Part shown: piece after piece, positions 8,732 through 17,684 of the stretch | Layout: every line of letters starts with the position of its first letter | How positions within the stretch are numbered: the first letter of the stretch is position 1 | DNA from: Lachnospiraceae bacterium | Lineage (GTDB): Bacteria; Bacillota; Clostridia; Lachnospirales; Lachnospiraceae | Direction of reading: 5' to 3' | Length of the DNA: 64,000 nt | Assembly (NCBI GenBank): GCA_024698145.1 | Contig: JAILRO010000061.1 | Location: 56,943-120,942 of the forward strand | The notes under the pieces: model-generated | Database searches by the model: none | What the model saw: only the letters and a program-made list of their open reading frames with translations | What the model was told of the DNA's origin: nothing | Made by a program: the position numbers and the translations under genes

Positions 8732-10372
8732 TCACTTAAGTGCTTTTAAGTATCTTTTATACTGCGCCTGTTTAACCTCTACAACTTCATCAAGTTTGAG
8801 CTTGTCAAGTTCGTCCAGATAATCATCAAACTTTTCTTCGATATCCATCTTCCCGGTTATAAAATCGTCACTACTCTTATTAACCTTATTCTGAATATCC
8901 TCCATATACAGGTTAACCGTATCACTTTCCTTACTGGTCGCATATATGTCCGGCCATGGATCCTTGATATATTTGCGAAGTTCTCTGTTTATCTGTGCGT
9001 GCCAATCAGCAACAAGGATATCCGTAGCCTCTACTGATTGAGCAGCCGGAAGAACAAATGCAGGATTAATGCCGAATTGTTGCAACCAATCATTGTCCTT
9101 TCCTTTCTCGGTATACTCTCTGCTTCCATCGTCATTAACAACGTAGCTTTCTCCTTCTATTCCCCACTGATAATACTCCTGGCAATGCTCTGACATTGCA
9201 TAATCAAGAAACTTAACAGCAAGCTCTATTCTGTACGACTGCGTACTTACTCCAAACATTCCCGAAAGAGCGTTTCTACCAACATAAAATCCCTCGTACT
9301 CTCCAGAAAGAGGGGCAGCACCTACAAATGCGGTAGCAGCCGTTCCATCATAGTACGGGAGCACATTAGAGTACATCATCGACATTGCCCAACTGTAATC
9401 AAAAGCAACACCTGTAATGTCTTTTGAAATACGCTCTATTACCTCATCTCTGTCAACATCAGTATAATTCTTTTCAAGAAGTCCCTCTTCATACAATCCG
9501 TTAAGGAACTTAAGATATTCCTTATAATTCTCGGAATCTGCATAAGCATAGGTTACGTTTCCATCGTCATCAGCCTGAAAACCGCTTACCAAATCAAGTC
9601 CAAATGCCGGACCAAACATATACGGAAGAAACTCGGCCATAACACTCATCGGAATCTCGTCTGTAGCATCACCGTTATCATTCATGTCGTTGTCTCTAAA
9701 ATAACGCAACAACTCGACAAAATCGTCAAGTGTCTCCGGTGCTTTCATGCCTGCTTTGTCAAGCCACACCTGATTAAACATAAGACACGGCTGATAATCA
9801 TCGGCAACATTTATTCCTGAAACATAATAAATGTGACCATCCTCTGCCGTAAGTTCAGCCTTCTCAACAGGATTTTCTGATAACCATTTCGTAAAGTTTG
9901 GCATATAGTCGAAGAACTCATCTAGTGGAACAAAAAGCCCCGACTTAATATAAACCTGATTCGGGTCGTTGTCAGGAATCTTGATTATATCTGCATCCGT
10001 GTCGCCCGAACTGATAATAGACGCAGCTTTTTCCTCGTAGTTGTCATAATCAATAAGTTGCCAATCAGGCTCTACTCCCGCTTCCTTAAATACTTTTTTT
10101 ACAATAGGCGCATTAGCTATATCAACACCGGAATAATTAGAGGTCTGCGCAAGAATCTTAAGTGTTCCCCCGTCCTTTGTAATAGGGGCTTTACCTCTAT
10201 ATACATACCCCGAAGCATCCTCCACCTGTTCAGCATTTCTTATCGCATTATCAACAAGATCGGTGTTTGCAAGTTTGTCATCATTTTTCGCACCGTCATT
10301 TATTCCGCAACCGGCAACAGTTCCCATTGTCATTGCTAAAACAAGCATTCCTGATAATAATCTTTTCCTCAT
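8732..10372 (-). CDS. Extracellular solute-binding lipoprotein next to a kinase
   Basis: Family-1 (sugar/oligosaccharide-type) ABC solute-binding protein of about 546 residues. It has a lipoprotein signal (RKRLLSGMLVLAMTMGTVAGC, lipobox VAGC with the Cys at about residue 22) and an acidic linker. The sequence FVPLDEFFDYMPNFTKWL and GMKAPETLDDFVELLRYFRDNDMNDNG are typical of large clostridial carbohydrate-binding LplA-like proteins. The start chosen is the ATG at 10372 after GGGGGAGG. There are no permease or ATPase genes beside it. Instead it starts 13 bases after the stop of a membrane hybrid kinase, so it may be a ligand-binding partner of that sensor. Confidence 0.9.
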   Translation of the reverse strand: MRKRLLSGMLVLAMTMGTVAGCGINDGAKNDDKLANTDLVDNAIRNAEQVEDASGYVYRGKAPITKDGGTLKILAQTSNYSGVDIANAPIVKKVFKEAGVEPDWQLIDYDNYEEKAASIISSGDTDADIIKIPDNDPNQVYIKSGLFVPLDEFFDYMPNFTKWLSENPVEKAELTAEDGHIYYVSGINVADDYQPCLMFNQVWLDKAGMKAPETLDDFVELLRYFRDNDMNDNGDATDEIPMSVMAEFLPYMFGPAFGLDLVSGFQADDDGNVTYAYADSENYKEYLKFLNGLYEEGLLEKNYTDVDRDEVIERISKDITGVAFDYSWAMSMMYSNVLPYYDGTAATAFVGAAPLSGEYEGFYVGRNALSGMFGVSTQSYRIELAVKFLDYAMSEHCQEYYQWGIEGESYVVNDDGSREYTEKGKDNDWLQQFGINPAFVLPAAQSVEATDILVADWHAQINRELRKYIKDPWPDIYATSKESDTVNLYMEDIQNKVNKSSDDFITGKMDIEEKFDDYLDELDKLKLDEVVEVKQAQYKRYLKALK

Positions 10373-10385
10373 GTGACCTCCCCCT

Positions 10386-13300
10386 TTATTCATAAACCTG
10401 CCGTATTTTTCCGATGAGCCCCATACATTCATCAGTATCGATATCAGCTATCGCTTTGCTTAAAGCCTCAATATTCTCCTTTGTCTCACCTTCATAAGAG
10501 TAGGCTTTTAATCGGGCATCGACATCTTCCATTCCATCCATATCAAGATTGTCGCACGCATTTTCGAGCTCATCCATAAGAACAAGAAGAGTTTCTTTAT
10601 CTATCGGTTGTTTATCTTTGGCATCATCATTGTTATCATCAAAATACATTGAGAGATTATCAAGCAACTCATTAAAGACCGAAAGCGCAGTATCAGTATC
10701 TGACTTTATCGTTTCAATATCACCTGATTTTCCGGCTTTTTCAAGTGCTTCTGCCAAATTTCCAAGTTCCATTGCACCAATCTGTCTCGAACTGCTTTTT
10801 AATGCATGAACATTTATTGTATATGTATCCCAATCTTCATTGTCAAATGCAGTCTTAATCTCATTATATTTATTTGAACCCGAGCGATAATACTCGCCTG
10901 CAATCTTATTGTACAAGGATTCCGAGCCAAGAGCATGCACAGCACTTTCGACATCTAATCCTTCGCAGCGAATAGCCGATGATGAGTTATCATCCTTCTC
11001 TTCTTCTGTTCCGTCACTCTCGATTATCTTCTCTTGAGGCAACCATTTTTTGATGGTTGAAATAAGCACACGAACATCAATAGGTTTGGCAACAAAATCA
11101 TCCATACCTGATTCGGCAAAAAGCTTCTTGGCCTCCTCCATGACATTAGCCGACAACGCAATAATAACAGGCTGATAAACTTTATCTCCTGCAGAACGAA
11201 TTGCTTTTGTCGCATCAACACCATCTATTTCCGGCATCATATGATCCATGAATACGATATCATATTCATTAGCCATCATTTTCTCTATAGCTTCCTTACC
11301 ACCATCTGCAGTCTCAATATTAGCCCTAATTGGTTCAATCAATTCACTTGCAATTGTTAAATTGATGTGATTATCATCGACAATTAATATTTTTGCCTCG
11401 GGCGCACGGAAATCAGGTTTGAAGATCTTGCTCGAATCAACTTTTCCCACCTCATCATAGCGCTCATTTAATATACCAACCATATTCATGGAGGACTCCG
11501 GACGTCTCATTATATGCAGATTGGAAACATCAGGATTAAACTCTGACATAATTCCAACAAGGACAATTCCGTTAATATCCGGATGGTTTTCAAGAAATGA
11601 TTTGATATCTTCGGCATAGCGTTCCTCTTTGAAGAAGAAGAAATCTTTCTTGCCGGTAGGTGTATAATCACTTAACTTGTCAATAATTGTACTACCCACA
11701 CCAAGTCTGTCCGTTTCCTTACAGAACTCCGCAAGCATCAATCCGTTATCATCAAAGACAAATGCATGTTTTCCTGAAGCATTATCAATGCTAATATCAT
11801 TCGTTGGATCCACAATTTTCTGAGGTATGGTAAACCAGAAATCCGAACCTCTTCCATACTCACTCTTTACACCGATAGTGCCGCCCATATTTTCCACAAG
11901 TTTCTTGGATATAGCAAGTCCAAGTCCCGTACCTTCTACAGAACGATTACGTTTCGAATCTACCTGTTGGAAACTTACAAAAAGTCTGTCCAAATCATCT
12001 TTCTTAATACCGATTCCTGTATCGACTACATGGTATGTCATATTAACCGTATCATCCGATACAGCCTGACAGTCTATATGTATTCGAACAATTCCTTCTT
12101 TGGTAAACTTAACTGCATTGCTTGCAAGATTAGTGAGTATCTGCCTAATACGCATTGCATCTCCTCGCAATATATGCGGAAGATTTGTTTCGACAGCAAC
12201 AAAAAGTTCGATTGGCTTGTCCCCTATTCTTGTAAAAATAACAGAAGCTATATCCGAGTATTCAGCAAGTGGCTCGTAATCTTCCTCCACAATTTCCATC
12301 TTGCCGGATTCAATCTTTGAATAATCCAATATATCATTGATAATGTTAAGAAGAGTTCGTCCGGAACTCTGAATTTGAAGAAGATACTCAACCATACGAT
12401 CAGTGTTTTTTTCACGCATAGCAATCTCTGCCATTCCAATAACAGCATTCATAGGTGTACGGATTTCATGACTCATATTGGCAAGAAAGTCCGACTTCAT
12501 ACGATTAGCACGCTCAAGAGAATCATTAGCCTCTTCCATGAGTTTCAACTGTGATATAGAATCAGTTGCATCATGCAAAATAAACAAAGTACCGATAGGC
12601 GATTCCTCTTCACCAAATCTTCTTTCATTAACGGTAAGATAGTAATCCTTATCGTTACCATGGTATTTGACAATCCTATCGTCTCTTCCTTCAGTCCATT
12701 CGCCGAGCCACTCCTCCAACTTACTCTTGTCTTTGAAACGCTCAACAAGTCTGTCACTTAATGTATTCTTGATCATATCATTCATGTGAATAAGATCATT
12801 ATGCTTGTCATACAGTATAAGACCATCACTCATATCATTGGCAAAACGATCCAACGACCATTCACGCAATTTGTTTCTGGCATAATTATTGGTAAGATAC
12901 AAGCACAACAAAGACACGATATTATATGACATGCAAGGAATCCAAATAGGTACAGCATAACGAACTTTAATTCCCTCCACAACACTGTACACAAATGCCA
13001 TAAGTAGCAACGTGTAGTAACGTGCTCGAAAAATCTTATGCGACTGTAAAATGCATATTGTAAGCACACAAAAAATTATAAATATATTGATATACAAACA
13101 AATTCTATACGAGCGATAACTAAACAAAAGCCCTGTATTCTTTGAATCAACCGCTACCCAAAACGCCTTGCGGAAATATATTCTTTTCTGAAAGGAAAGT
13201 ATTCTGGCTCCGAAATACTGACTAACAATAAGATATGTCTGATAAATGCAGACTAATACCGACACAACAACAGACACTATGTGCCTCTTTTTCTGCTCAA

Positions 13301-13547
13301 TTAAAATAACCATAAGCAAAAAGGCAAAAAGAGACCATGCATGCATAATGTAATAGGGAAGGAAGATATTAGAGTTATATCTAATCGGTCCCGGATCAAG
13401 CACTCCGATGCTAAACAAGTTGCCTGCCGAAATCATTAGCGTAAGAACAATAAAACCTATATTCCTTCTTTTATCAGCAATCCCATTCAACACACACGAC
13501 ATGGATATGAGAAATAAAATTACAAAAACTGCTTTTAGTATATACAT
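10386..13547 (-). CDS. 7TM hybrid histidine kinase with receiver and Hpt
   Basis: 1053 residues. Seven membrane segments (about 1-220) of the histidine-kinase N-terminal 7TM type, a PAS domain (about 230-335), HisKA with phospho-acceptor H360 in SHEIRTPMN, HATPase (about 470-600; N box NLASNAVKF, GTGLGLAIS), a receiver-like segment that lacks the phospho-Asp (about 615-735), a canonical receiver (about 745-865, D768 in FMDHMMP) and an Hpt domain (H914 in VHALKSS). It therefore carries three phosphorelay sites and ends in Hpt, so a separate response regulator is needed. It is followed at once by a solute-binding lipoprotein. The promoter is at 13608-13636. Confidence 0.95.
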   Translation of the reverse strand: MYILKAVFVILFLISMSCVLNGIADKRRNIGFIVLTLMISAGNLFSIGVLDPGPIRYNSNIFLPYYIMHAWSLFAFLLMVILIEQKKRHIVSVVVSVLVCIYQTYLIVSQYFGARILSFQKRIYFRKAFWVAVDSKNTGLLFSYRSYRICLYINIFIIFCVLTICILQSHKIFRARYYTLLLMAFVYSVVEGIKVRYAVPIWIPCMSYNIVSLLCLYLTNNYARNKLREWSLDRFANDMSDGLILYDKHNDLIHMNDMIKNTLSDRLVERFKDKSKLEEWLGEWTEGRDDRIVKYHGNDKDYYLTVNERRFGEEESPIGTLFILHDATDSISQLKLMEEANDSLERANRMKSDFLANMSHEIRTPMNAVIGMAEIAMREKNTDRMVEYLLQIQSSGRTLLNIINDILDYSKIESGKMEIVEEDYEPLAEYSDIASVIFTRIGDKPIELFVAVETNLPHILRGDAMRIRQILTNLASNAVKFTKEGIVRIHIDCQAVSDDTVNMTYHVVDTGIGIKKDDLDRLFVSFQQVDSKRNRSVEGTGLGLAISKKLVENMGGTIGVKSEYGRGSDFWFTIPQKIVDPTNDISIDNASGKHAFVFDDNGLMLAEFCKETDRLGVGSTIIDKLSDYTPTGKKDFFFFKEERYAEDIKSFLENHPDINGIVLVGIMSEFNPDVSNLHIMRRPESSMNMVGILNERYDEVGKVDSSKIFKPDFRAPEAKILIVDDNHINLTIASELIEPIRANIETADGGKEAIEKMMANEYDIVFMDHMMPEIDGVDATKAIRSAGDKVYQPVIIALSANVMEEAKKLFAESGMDDFVAKPIDVRVLISTIKKWLPQEKIIESDGTEEEKDDNSSSAIRCEGLDVESAVHALGSESLYNKIAGEYYRSGSNKYNEIKTAFDNEDWDTYTINVHALKSSSRQIGAMELGNLAEALEKAGKSGDIETIKSDTDTALSVFNELLDNLSMYFDDNNDDAKDKQPIDKETLLVLMDELENACDNLDMDGMEDVDARLKAYSYEGETKENIEALSKAIADIDTDECMGLIGKIRQVYE

Positions 13548-13568
13548 AATAATCTACCTACAAAAATA

Positions 13569-13582
13569 ATATTCCGGAATAT
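13569..13582. promoter_or_regulatory. Perfect 14-bp palindrome in the kinase leader
   Basis: ATATTCCGGAATAT reads the same on both strands. It lies between the promoter at 13608-13636 and the start codon of the hybrid kinase, a position where an operator or a leader structure would act. Confidence 0.45.
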
Positions 13583-13584
13583 GC

Positions 13585-13621
13585 AAAAATGGCATAATTC
13601 ACTATGAATTATACCATTTTT
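13585..13621 (-). terminator. 17-bp inverted repeat: epimerase terminator over a -10 box
   Basis: Two 17-base arms (13585-13601 and 13605-13621) pair completely, with one G-U wobble, around a 3-base loop. The distal arm ends in TTTTT on both strands. It lies 19 bases after the stop of the AGE-family gene and so should end that transcript, but the same arm contains the -10 box (13608-13613) of the next gene's promoter. Confidence 0.75.
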
Positions 13622-13636
13622 CATATTTTGCGTCAA
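13608..13636 (-). promoter_or_regulatory. Promoter of the 7TM hybrid kinase operon
   Basis: Minus-strand TTGACG (13631-13636), 17-bp spacer, TATAAT (13608-13613). The -10 box is inside one arm of the 13585-13621 inverted repeat, and transcription would start near its loop. Confidence 0.8.
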
Positions 13637-13640
13637 ACCG

Positions 13641-14870
13641 TCATTTTGTGTTATATACAGCCTTTGCAACAGAAATAGCGACTTCATAATTGTATGGAAT
13701 TATCGTTGCCTGCACCGCATGATACAGGTCAGATTTGCCGGGCCAAACTGTGGTCAACAGCATATTATGACTATCCAACTGATGGTACCACGAACCATGT
13801 TCCTTATCATGAACAACCTCATCAAGATACCTTAAAAAATCGGCATAATCCGAGGCATAACTTTCATCTTTGGTAACGTGATATAATACCGCTGATGTAT
13901 TGATCGCTTCTGCCAGTGTCCAATGCATTCTGTCATGAACAACCGGTTTTCCCTCCCAATCTGTTGTATATACAATTCCACGCTCGCCATCACAATTCCA
14001 TGCGTCTTCTATAGCTCGTTTGTATAAATGACACGCAGCATCAATATATGACTTTTCATCTATATCTTCATTCTTGCTTACTGCTAGCGCCCACTGTGTG
14101 ATAAGCCTTGCCCACTCAATTCCGTGTCCGGGCGTTGCACCGTACGGCTTAAACGGATCATCAGGTGTTTCTTTAGCACACTCCAGGTCAGGAGTCCAGT
14201 CGCTTTTATAGTGCTCCGGGATTCTCCATTCATTATCACGAGCCCAGCCGATTACACGATCTATTATTCTTCCTGCGCGTTTCAGATACTTCTTATCCCC
14301 AATACAATCATGCACTGCAAGAAACGCTTCTACACTATGCATGTTTGCATTAAGTCCTCTGTAATCCGAAAGTTTTGAAAAATCCTCGTTCCACGTATCA
14401 ACTGCCAGCCCCTGCTCCTCATTCCAAAAGTATTTGTCGTATATTTCGAGGGCATCATTTAACAGCTCGTCTGCCTTCTTGCAACCTGCAAGTTTCGCCG
14501 ATGTTGCAGCTAGTATTACAAATGCATGTGCATAACACTGCTTGTCACCCAAAATATCTCCGGTAGAAGTTCTTGCCGCATACCATCCGCCATTCTTATC
14601 GTCATGCAGTTCTCCGCATATTCCGGTTATTGCCGCATCAACAAGCTTGTCGGCATCGTCAAAACCAAATAGCTTCGCAATACTGTAAACATGAGCCATT
14701 CGGCAGGTTATCCAAGTTTCTCGTGGTCTTTCAACTATCGGGGTGCCGTCGTCAGAAAGATAATACGAACCGCCTTGCTTTGAAGGGAAATTCTTTCCGA
14801 AATCAAACAGTTCATCCCGCAGTTGCTTTAGCCAGATTTTGTTTTCTTCTGTGTCAATAGTGTATTTCAT
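13641..14870 (-). CDS. AGE family sugar epimerase/isomerase
   Basis: Cytoplasmic (alpha/alpha)6-barrel enzyme of 409 residues, the normal size of the N-acylglucosamine 2-epimerase superfamily. The motifs ATPGHGIEWARL, DRMHWTLAEAI, DKEHGSWYHQLD and VWPGKSDLYHAVQATI place it nearer YihS/mannose-isomerase enzymes than cellobiose 2-epimerases; the His residues in these motifs are the expected acid/base catalysts. Substrate is not certain (mannose, sulfoquinovose or similar aldose-ketose). GGAGAGG lies ten bases before the ATG. It begins 16 bases after the transglutaminase-like surface protein gene, so the two may be cotranscribed. Confidence 0.9.
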   Translation of the reverse strand: MKYTIDTEENKIWLKQLRDELFDFGKNFPSKQGGSYYLSDDGTPIVERPRETWITCRMAHVYSIAKLFGFDDADKLVDAAITGICGELHDDKNGGWYAARTSTGDILGDKQCYAHAFVILAATSAKLAGCKKADELLNDALEIYDKYFWNEEQGLAVDTWNEDFSKLSDYRGLNANMHSVEAFLAVHDCIGDKKYLKRAGRIIDRVIGWARDNEWRIPEHYKSDWTPDLECAKETPDDPFKPYGATPGHGIEWARLITQWALAVSKNEDIDEKSYIDAACHLYKRAIEDAWNCDGERGIVYTTDWEGKPVVHDRMHWTLAEAINTSAVLYHVTKDESYASDYADFLRYLDEVVHDKEHGSWYHQLDSHNMLLTTVWPGKSDLYHAVQATIIPYNYEVAISVAKAVYNTK

Positions 14871-14886
14871 ATGGCATTGTCCTCTC

Positions 14887-17625
14887 CTAAATCTTTTTTA
14901 TTTTAACTTTCTTTGAAAGTCCCTTCTTACGGAACAATTTCTTGTATTTTGCAAGCATTTTCTTCGGAACCTTTATCACGACTTTGTTCTTAATTCCCTT
15001 AAAAGTCTTCTTGCTCACGTTCTTTGATGTAAGTTTAGTCGTTTTGACTATTATTGTTTTTAACTTCTTGCAGCCACCAAAGGCTTTATTACCTATTTTC
15101 TTACAACTTACAGGAATCGTAATCTTTGTAAGTTCCTTGCAATTCTCAAAAGCACTATCACCGATTGATTCAACCGAAGCCGGAATCGTTACTGACTTAA
15201 GTGTTGATACACCCTTAAACGCATTGTCAGCAATAGAAGTCACTTTGTATTCAACGCCATCAACCAAAATTGTTTCAGGAACCACAACATCCTTAACCTC
15301 TGCATCCGACGTAATACTGTAGGAAACTGTAGGTGTTTCGGTCTGGGTTGATGTCACAACATACGTTGCTGTGGCGTCATTGTCATCAAGGGTTGTTCCC
15401 TCTGACTTGACGGTATAGGTAGCCTGGCTGGTAACGCTACTTGTCTGCTGCGATGTTTGTGATGACTGTTGTTGTCCATTTCCACTCTGTTCTGAGGTTT
15501 GTGATGACTGCTGTTGTTCGCTTCCTGTCTGCTCTAAGGTTTGTGATGCAATTATCGCACCTGTAACAGATACATCTGACATATCAAGAGAATAATTAGC
15601 TGCATCATCGCCTGATAACGAATATCCATAAAATACAACTTTCTTATTATCCCCTACGTTTTTATCTTCAAATTCTGCTTTTGCATTTGTTACATTAATC
15701 GACACATCATCAGTATCATTGCAAACACCGACTAGTGTGCCATAACTTGTAATTTCCGCATCAGTAGTTCCGTCATAAGTCTTATCTTTTACCTTCATTC
15801 CCGTAACACTTAATTCTTTCGGCGAAATGGTAAAGTAGTTCTCAATCACGCCAGTATAATTACCATTACCTGTGATAGTTACTGACGCTTTTCCTGCTTT
15901 CGTATTATCTTCGTATGTTACGGAATAATCAGTACCGGCCTTTAACGACGTATTATCAATAGATATACTAACGCTCGGCGTATTAGCACTTCCACTATAG
16001 GTATACTTCGACGGTGAAACCGTACACAATACACCTGCTATTGTTCTTTTGGTGATTGTAAATGTTTTCGTCTTTGAACCTGTATAATTACCTTTTCCGG
16101 TAATAATCAATTTGGCAGTATCACCGGCATTAATGTTATCTTCGTAGGAAACCGTGTAATTAACGCCCTTTATAAGCTTTACTCCGTCTACACTAACACT
16201 TTTGGGCGCAGGCATGTTCCCCTCAGGTGAATACTCATATGAATCCTTTGCTAAAGTAACAACTGCATCAGAAATGTCAACAGTGTCGGTTACATCATAA
16301 ACAACTACACAATAATCAACTCCCAAGTAACTTATAGGGTAATACGACGAGCTACTAATACCCAGTTTTTGAGCCACTGCCCTTGTAACTGTAAAATCGT
16401 TTGTCATATACGTTATAGTTGTTCCCAATCTACGTGATTTCGTCTTGATATACTTTGCAAAACTATCATAGTTTGTATCGTTACAATAAAATCCGCCTCT
16501 ATAATAATATGTACCTGCCAAGGTATCACTTATATTGTTCGGTAGCGCATATAACCATTCACCCTCTGTATTGGTCGGAACATACGCATAGTGAGAATTC
16601 TCAAAGTCACTCTTAGGCATTCCAAAATACTTATAATAATAGCCACCTTCTTTGATGTCATCCCATGTAAGGTCAATATACATATATGTAGCTCCGCCAT
16701 CATCAGAAACTGCATTCCATGCGTGGCCTCCTCCGCCTCCGGCACCACTAGAATTAGCAGTACCTACTATGTAATAATTAGGGATTCCAATATAATTCAT
16801 CATCAAAGAAAATGTATCTGCATATCCCTCACAAACAACTTGACGATAATTGTCATCAAAAACACCTTGTACGCTATGTGCCCATTTTGCCGTTTCCGGT
16901 GTGTTTGTTCCATTCTTATATGCATAAGCCACATCCTGCACAATCCGGTCATGTATAATCGAAATCTTATCTAAATCATCCATCCCGTCATCTACAAGAG
17001 CAGCATAAGACTTTACACCATTTACTATCATATTATTTATTGAATTTCTTTCAGTTGCACTTGCATACGTCTCATCCGTACACAGATAAAAATACTGACC
17101 ACCGGTTGAATACCATAAAGTGTTGCTTATCCAATAATAAGCCGGATGATCATAATTAAATGCATTATATACCTGATACGCACTGTCATAAGAAAGACCA
17201 AATGAAGCATAACTTACCCTAGCGACAATATATGCTGTATCTCCGTCAGAATTCATAGTTGTCTGACTAATATCTGCATTAGATTGCATGAATTCCGTAG
17301 CTGCTTCTTCAAACTTCTTGTAGTACTCTTTCTGTGCCGAAGTCAGGGAATTGTATCCATTATTTCCTACGCCCTTCACAAAAACAGAATCCATACCGGA
17401 GTTAAACAACCTGGTACATTTTGTGGGTTCATTTGTTTTGACCTCAACATCAATATCAACTTCATGCGCCTCGGGTGCTTCCCAGCCACCAACAGGAAGA
17501 TTGTCATCCGTCACCAATTGTTCCGAATCAGTCTTTGGGTTTGCATAAACCGTTGTACCGCAAACAAACAACAATACCGATGTGCACAGTACCATTTTTA
17601 ATTCATTCGCCCATCCTTTTTTCAT
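14887..17625 (-). CDS. Secreted transglutaminase-like, YDG and LRR surface protein
   Basis: 912 residues with a signal peptide (about 1-28, ends VYA). A transglutaminase-like domain (about 205-335) has a complete triad: C265 in VVCEGYAD, H301 in GGHAWN, D318 in YIDLTWDD. Two immunoglobulin-like repeats of about 80 residues follow (YTVSYEDNINAGDTAKLIITGKGNYTGS and a close copy), then a YDG-type domain (KTYDGTTDAEI to ANYSLDMSDV). A Ser/Gln/Thr-rich linker (about 693-725) carries a near-duplicated EQSG/QQQSSQTS unit. Last come BspA-like leucine-rich repeats (VTSIADNAFKGV, VESIGDSAFENC, KKIGNKAFGGC) and a Lys-rich tail. It is probably cell-surface; whether it cross-links or cleaves is unknown. 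AAAGGAGG precedes the ATG. Confidence 0.92.
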   Translation of the reverse strand: MKKGWANELKMVLCTSVLLFVCGTTVYANPKTDSEQLVTDDNLPVGGWEAPEAHEVDIDVEVKTNEPTKCTRLFNSGMDSVFVKGVGNNGYNSLTSAQKEYYKKFEEAATEFMQSNADISQTTMNSDGDTAYIVARVSYASFGLSYDSAYQVYNAFNYDHPAYYWISNTLWYSTGGQYFYLCTDETYASATERNSINNMIVNGVKSYAALVDDGMDDLDKISIIHDRIVQDVAYAYKNGTNTPETAKWAHSVQGVFDDNYRQVVCEGYADTFSLMMNYIGIPNYYIVGTANSSGAGGGGGHAWNAVSDDGGATYMYIDLTWDDIKEGGYYYKYFGMPKSDFENSHYAYVPTNTEGEWLYALPNNISDTLAGTYYYRGGFYCNDTNYDSFAKYIKTKSRRLGTTITYMTNDFTVTRAVAQKLGISSSSYYPISYLGVDYCVVVYDVTDTVDISDAVVTLAKDSYEYSPEGNMPAPKSVSVDGVKLIKGVNYTVSYEDNINAGDTAKLIITGKGNYTGSKTKTFTITKRTIAGVLCTVSPSKYTYSGSANTPSVSISIDNTSLKAGTDYSVTYEDNTKAGKASVTITGNGNYTGVIENYFTISPKELSVTGMKVKDKTYDGTTDAEITSYGTLVGVCNDTDDVSINVTNAKAEFEDKNVGDNKKVVFYGYSLSGDDAANYSLDMSDVSVTGAIIASQTLEQTGSEQQQSSQTSEQSGNGQQQSSQTSQQTSSVTSQATYTVKSEGTTLDDNDATATYVVTSTQTETPTVSYSITSDAEVKDVVVPETILVDGVEYKVTSIADNAFKGVSTLKSVTIPASVESIGDSAFENCKELTKITIPVSCKKIGNKAFGGCKKLKTIIVKTTKLTSKNVSKKTFKGIKNKVVIKVPKKMLAKYKKLFRKKGLSKKVKIKKI

Positions 17626-17684
17626 GGTTTACCTCCTTTGCGCATTTCATGTCAAAATGTACCTAACCCAAACAGAATTTTTGA

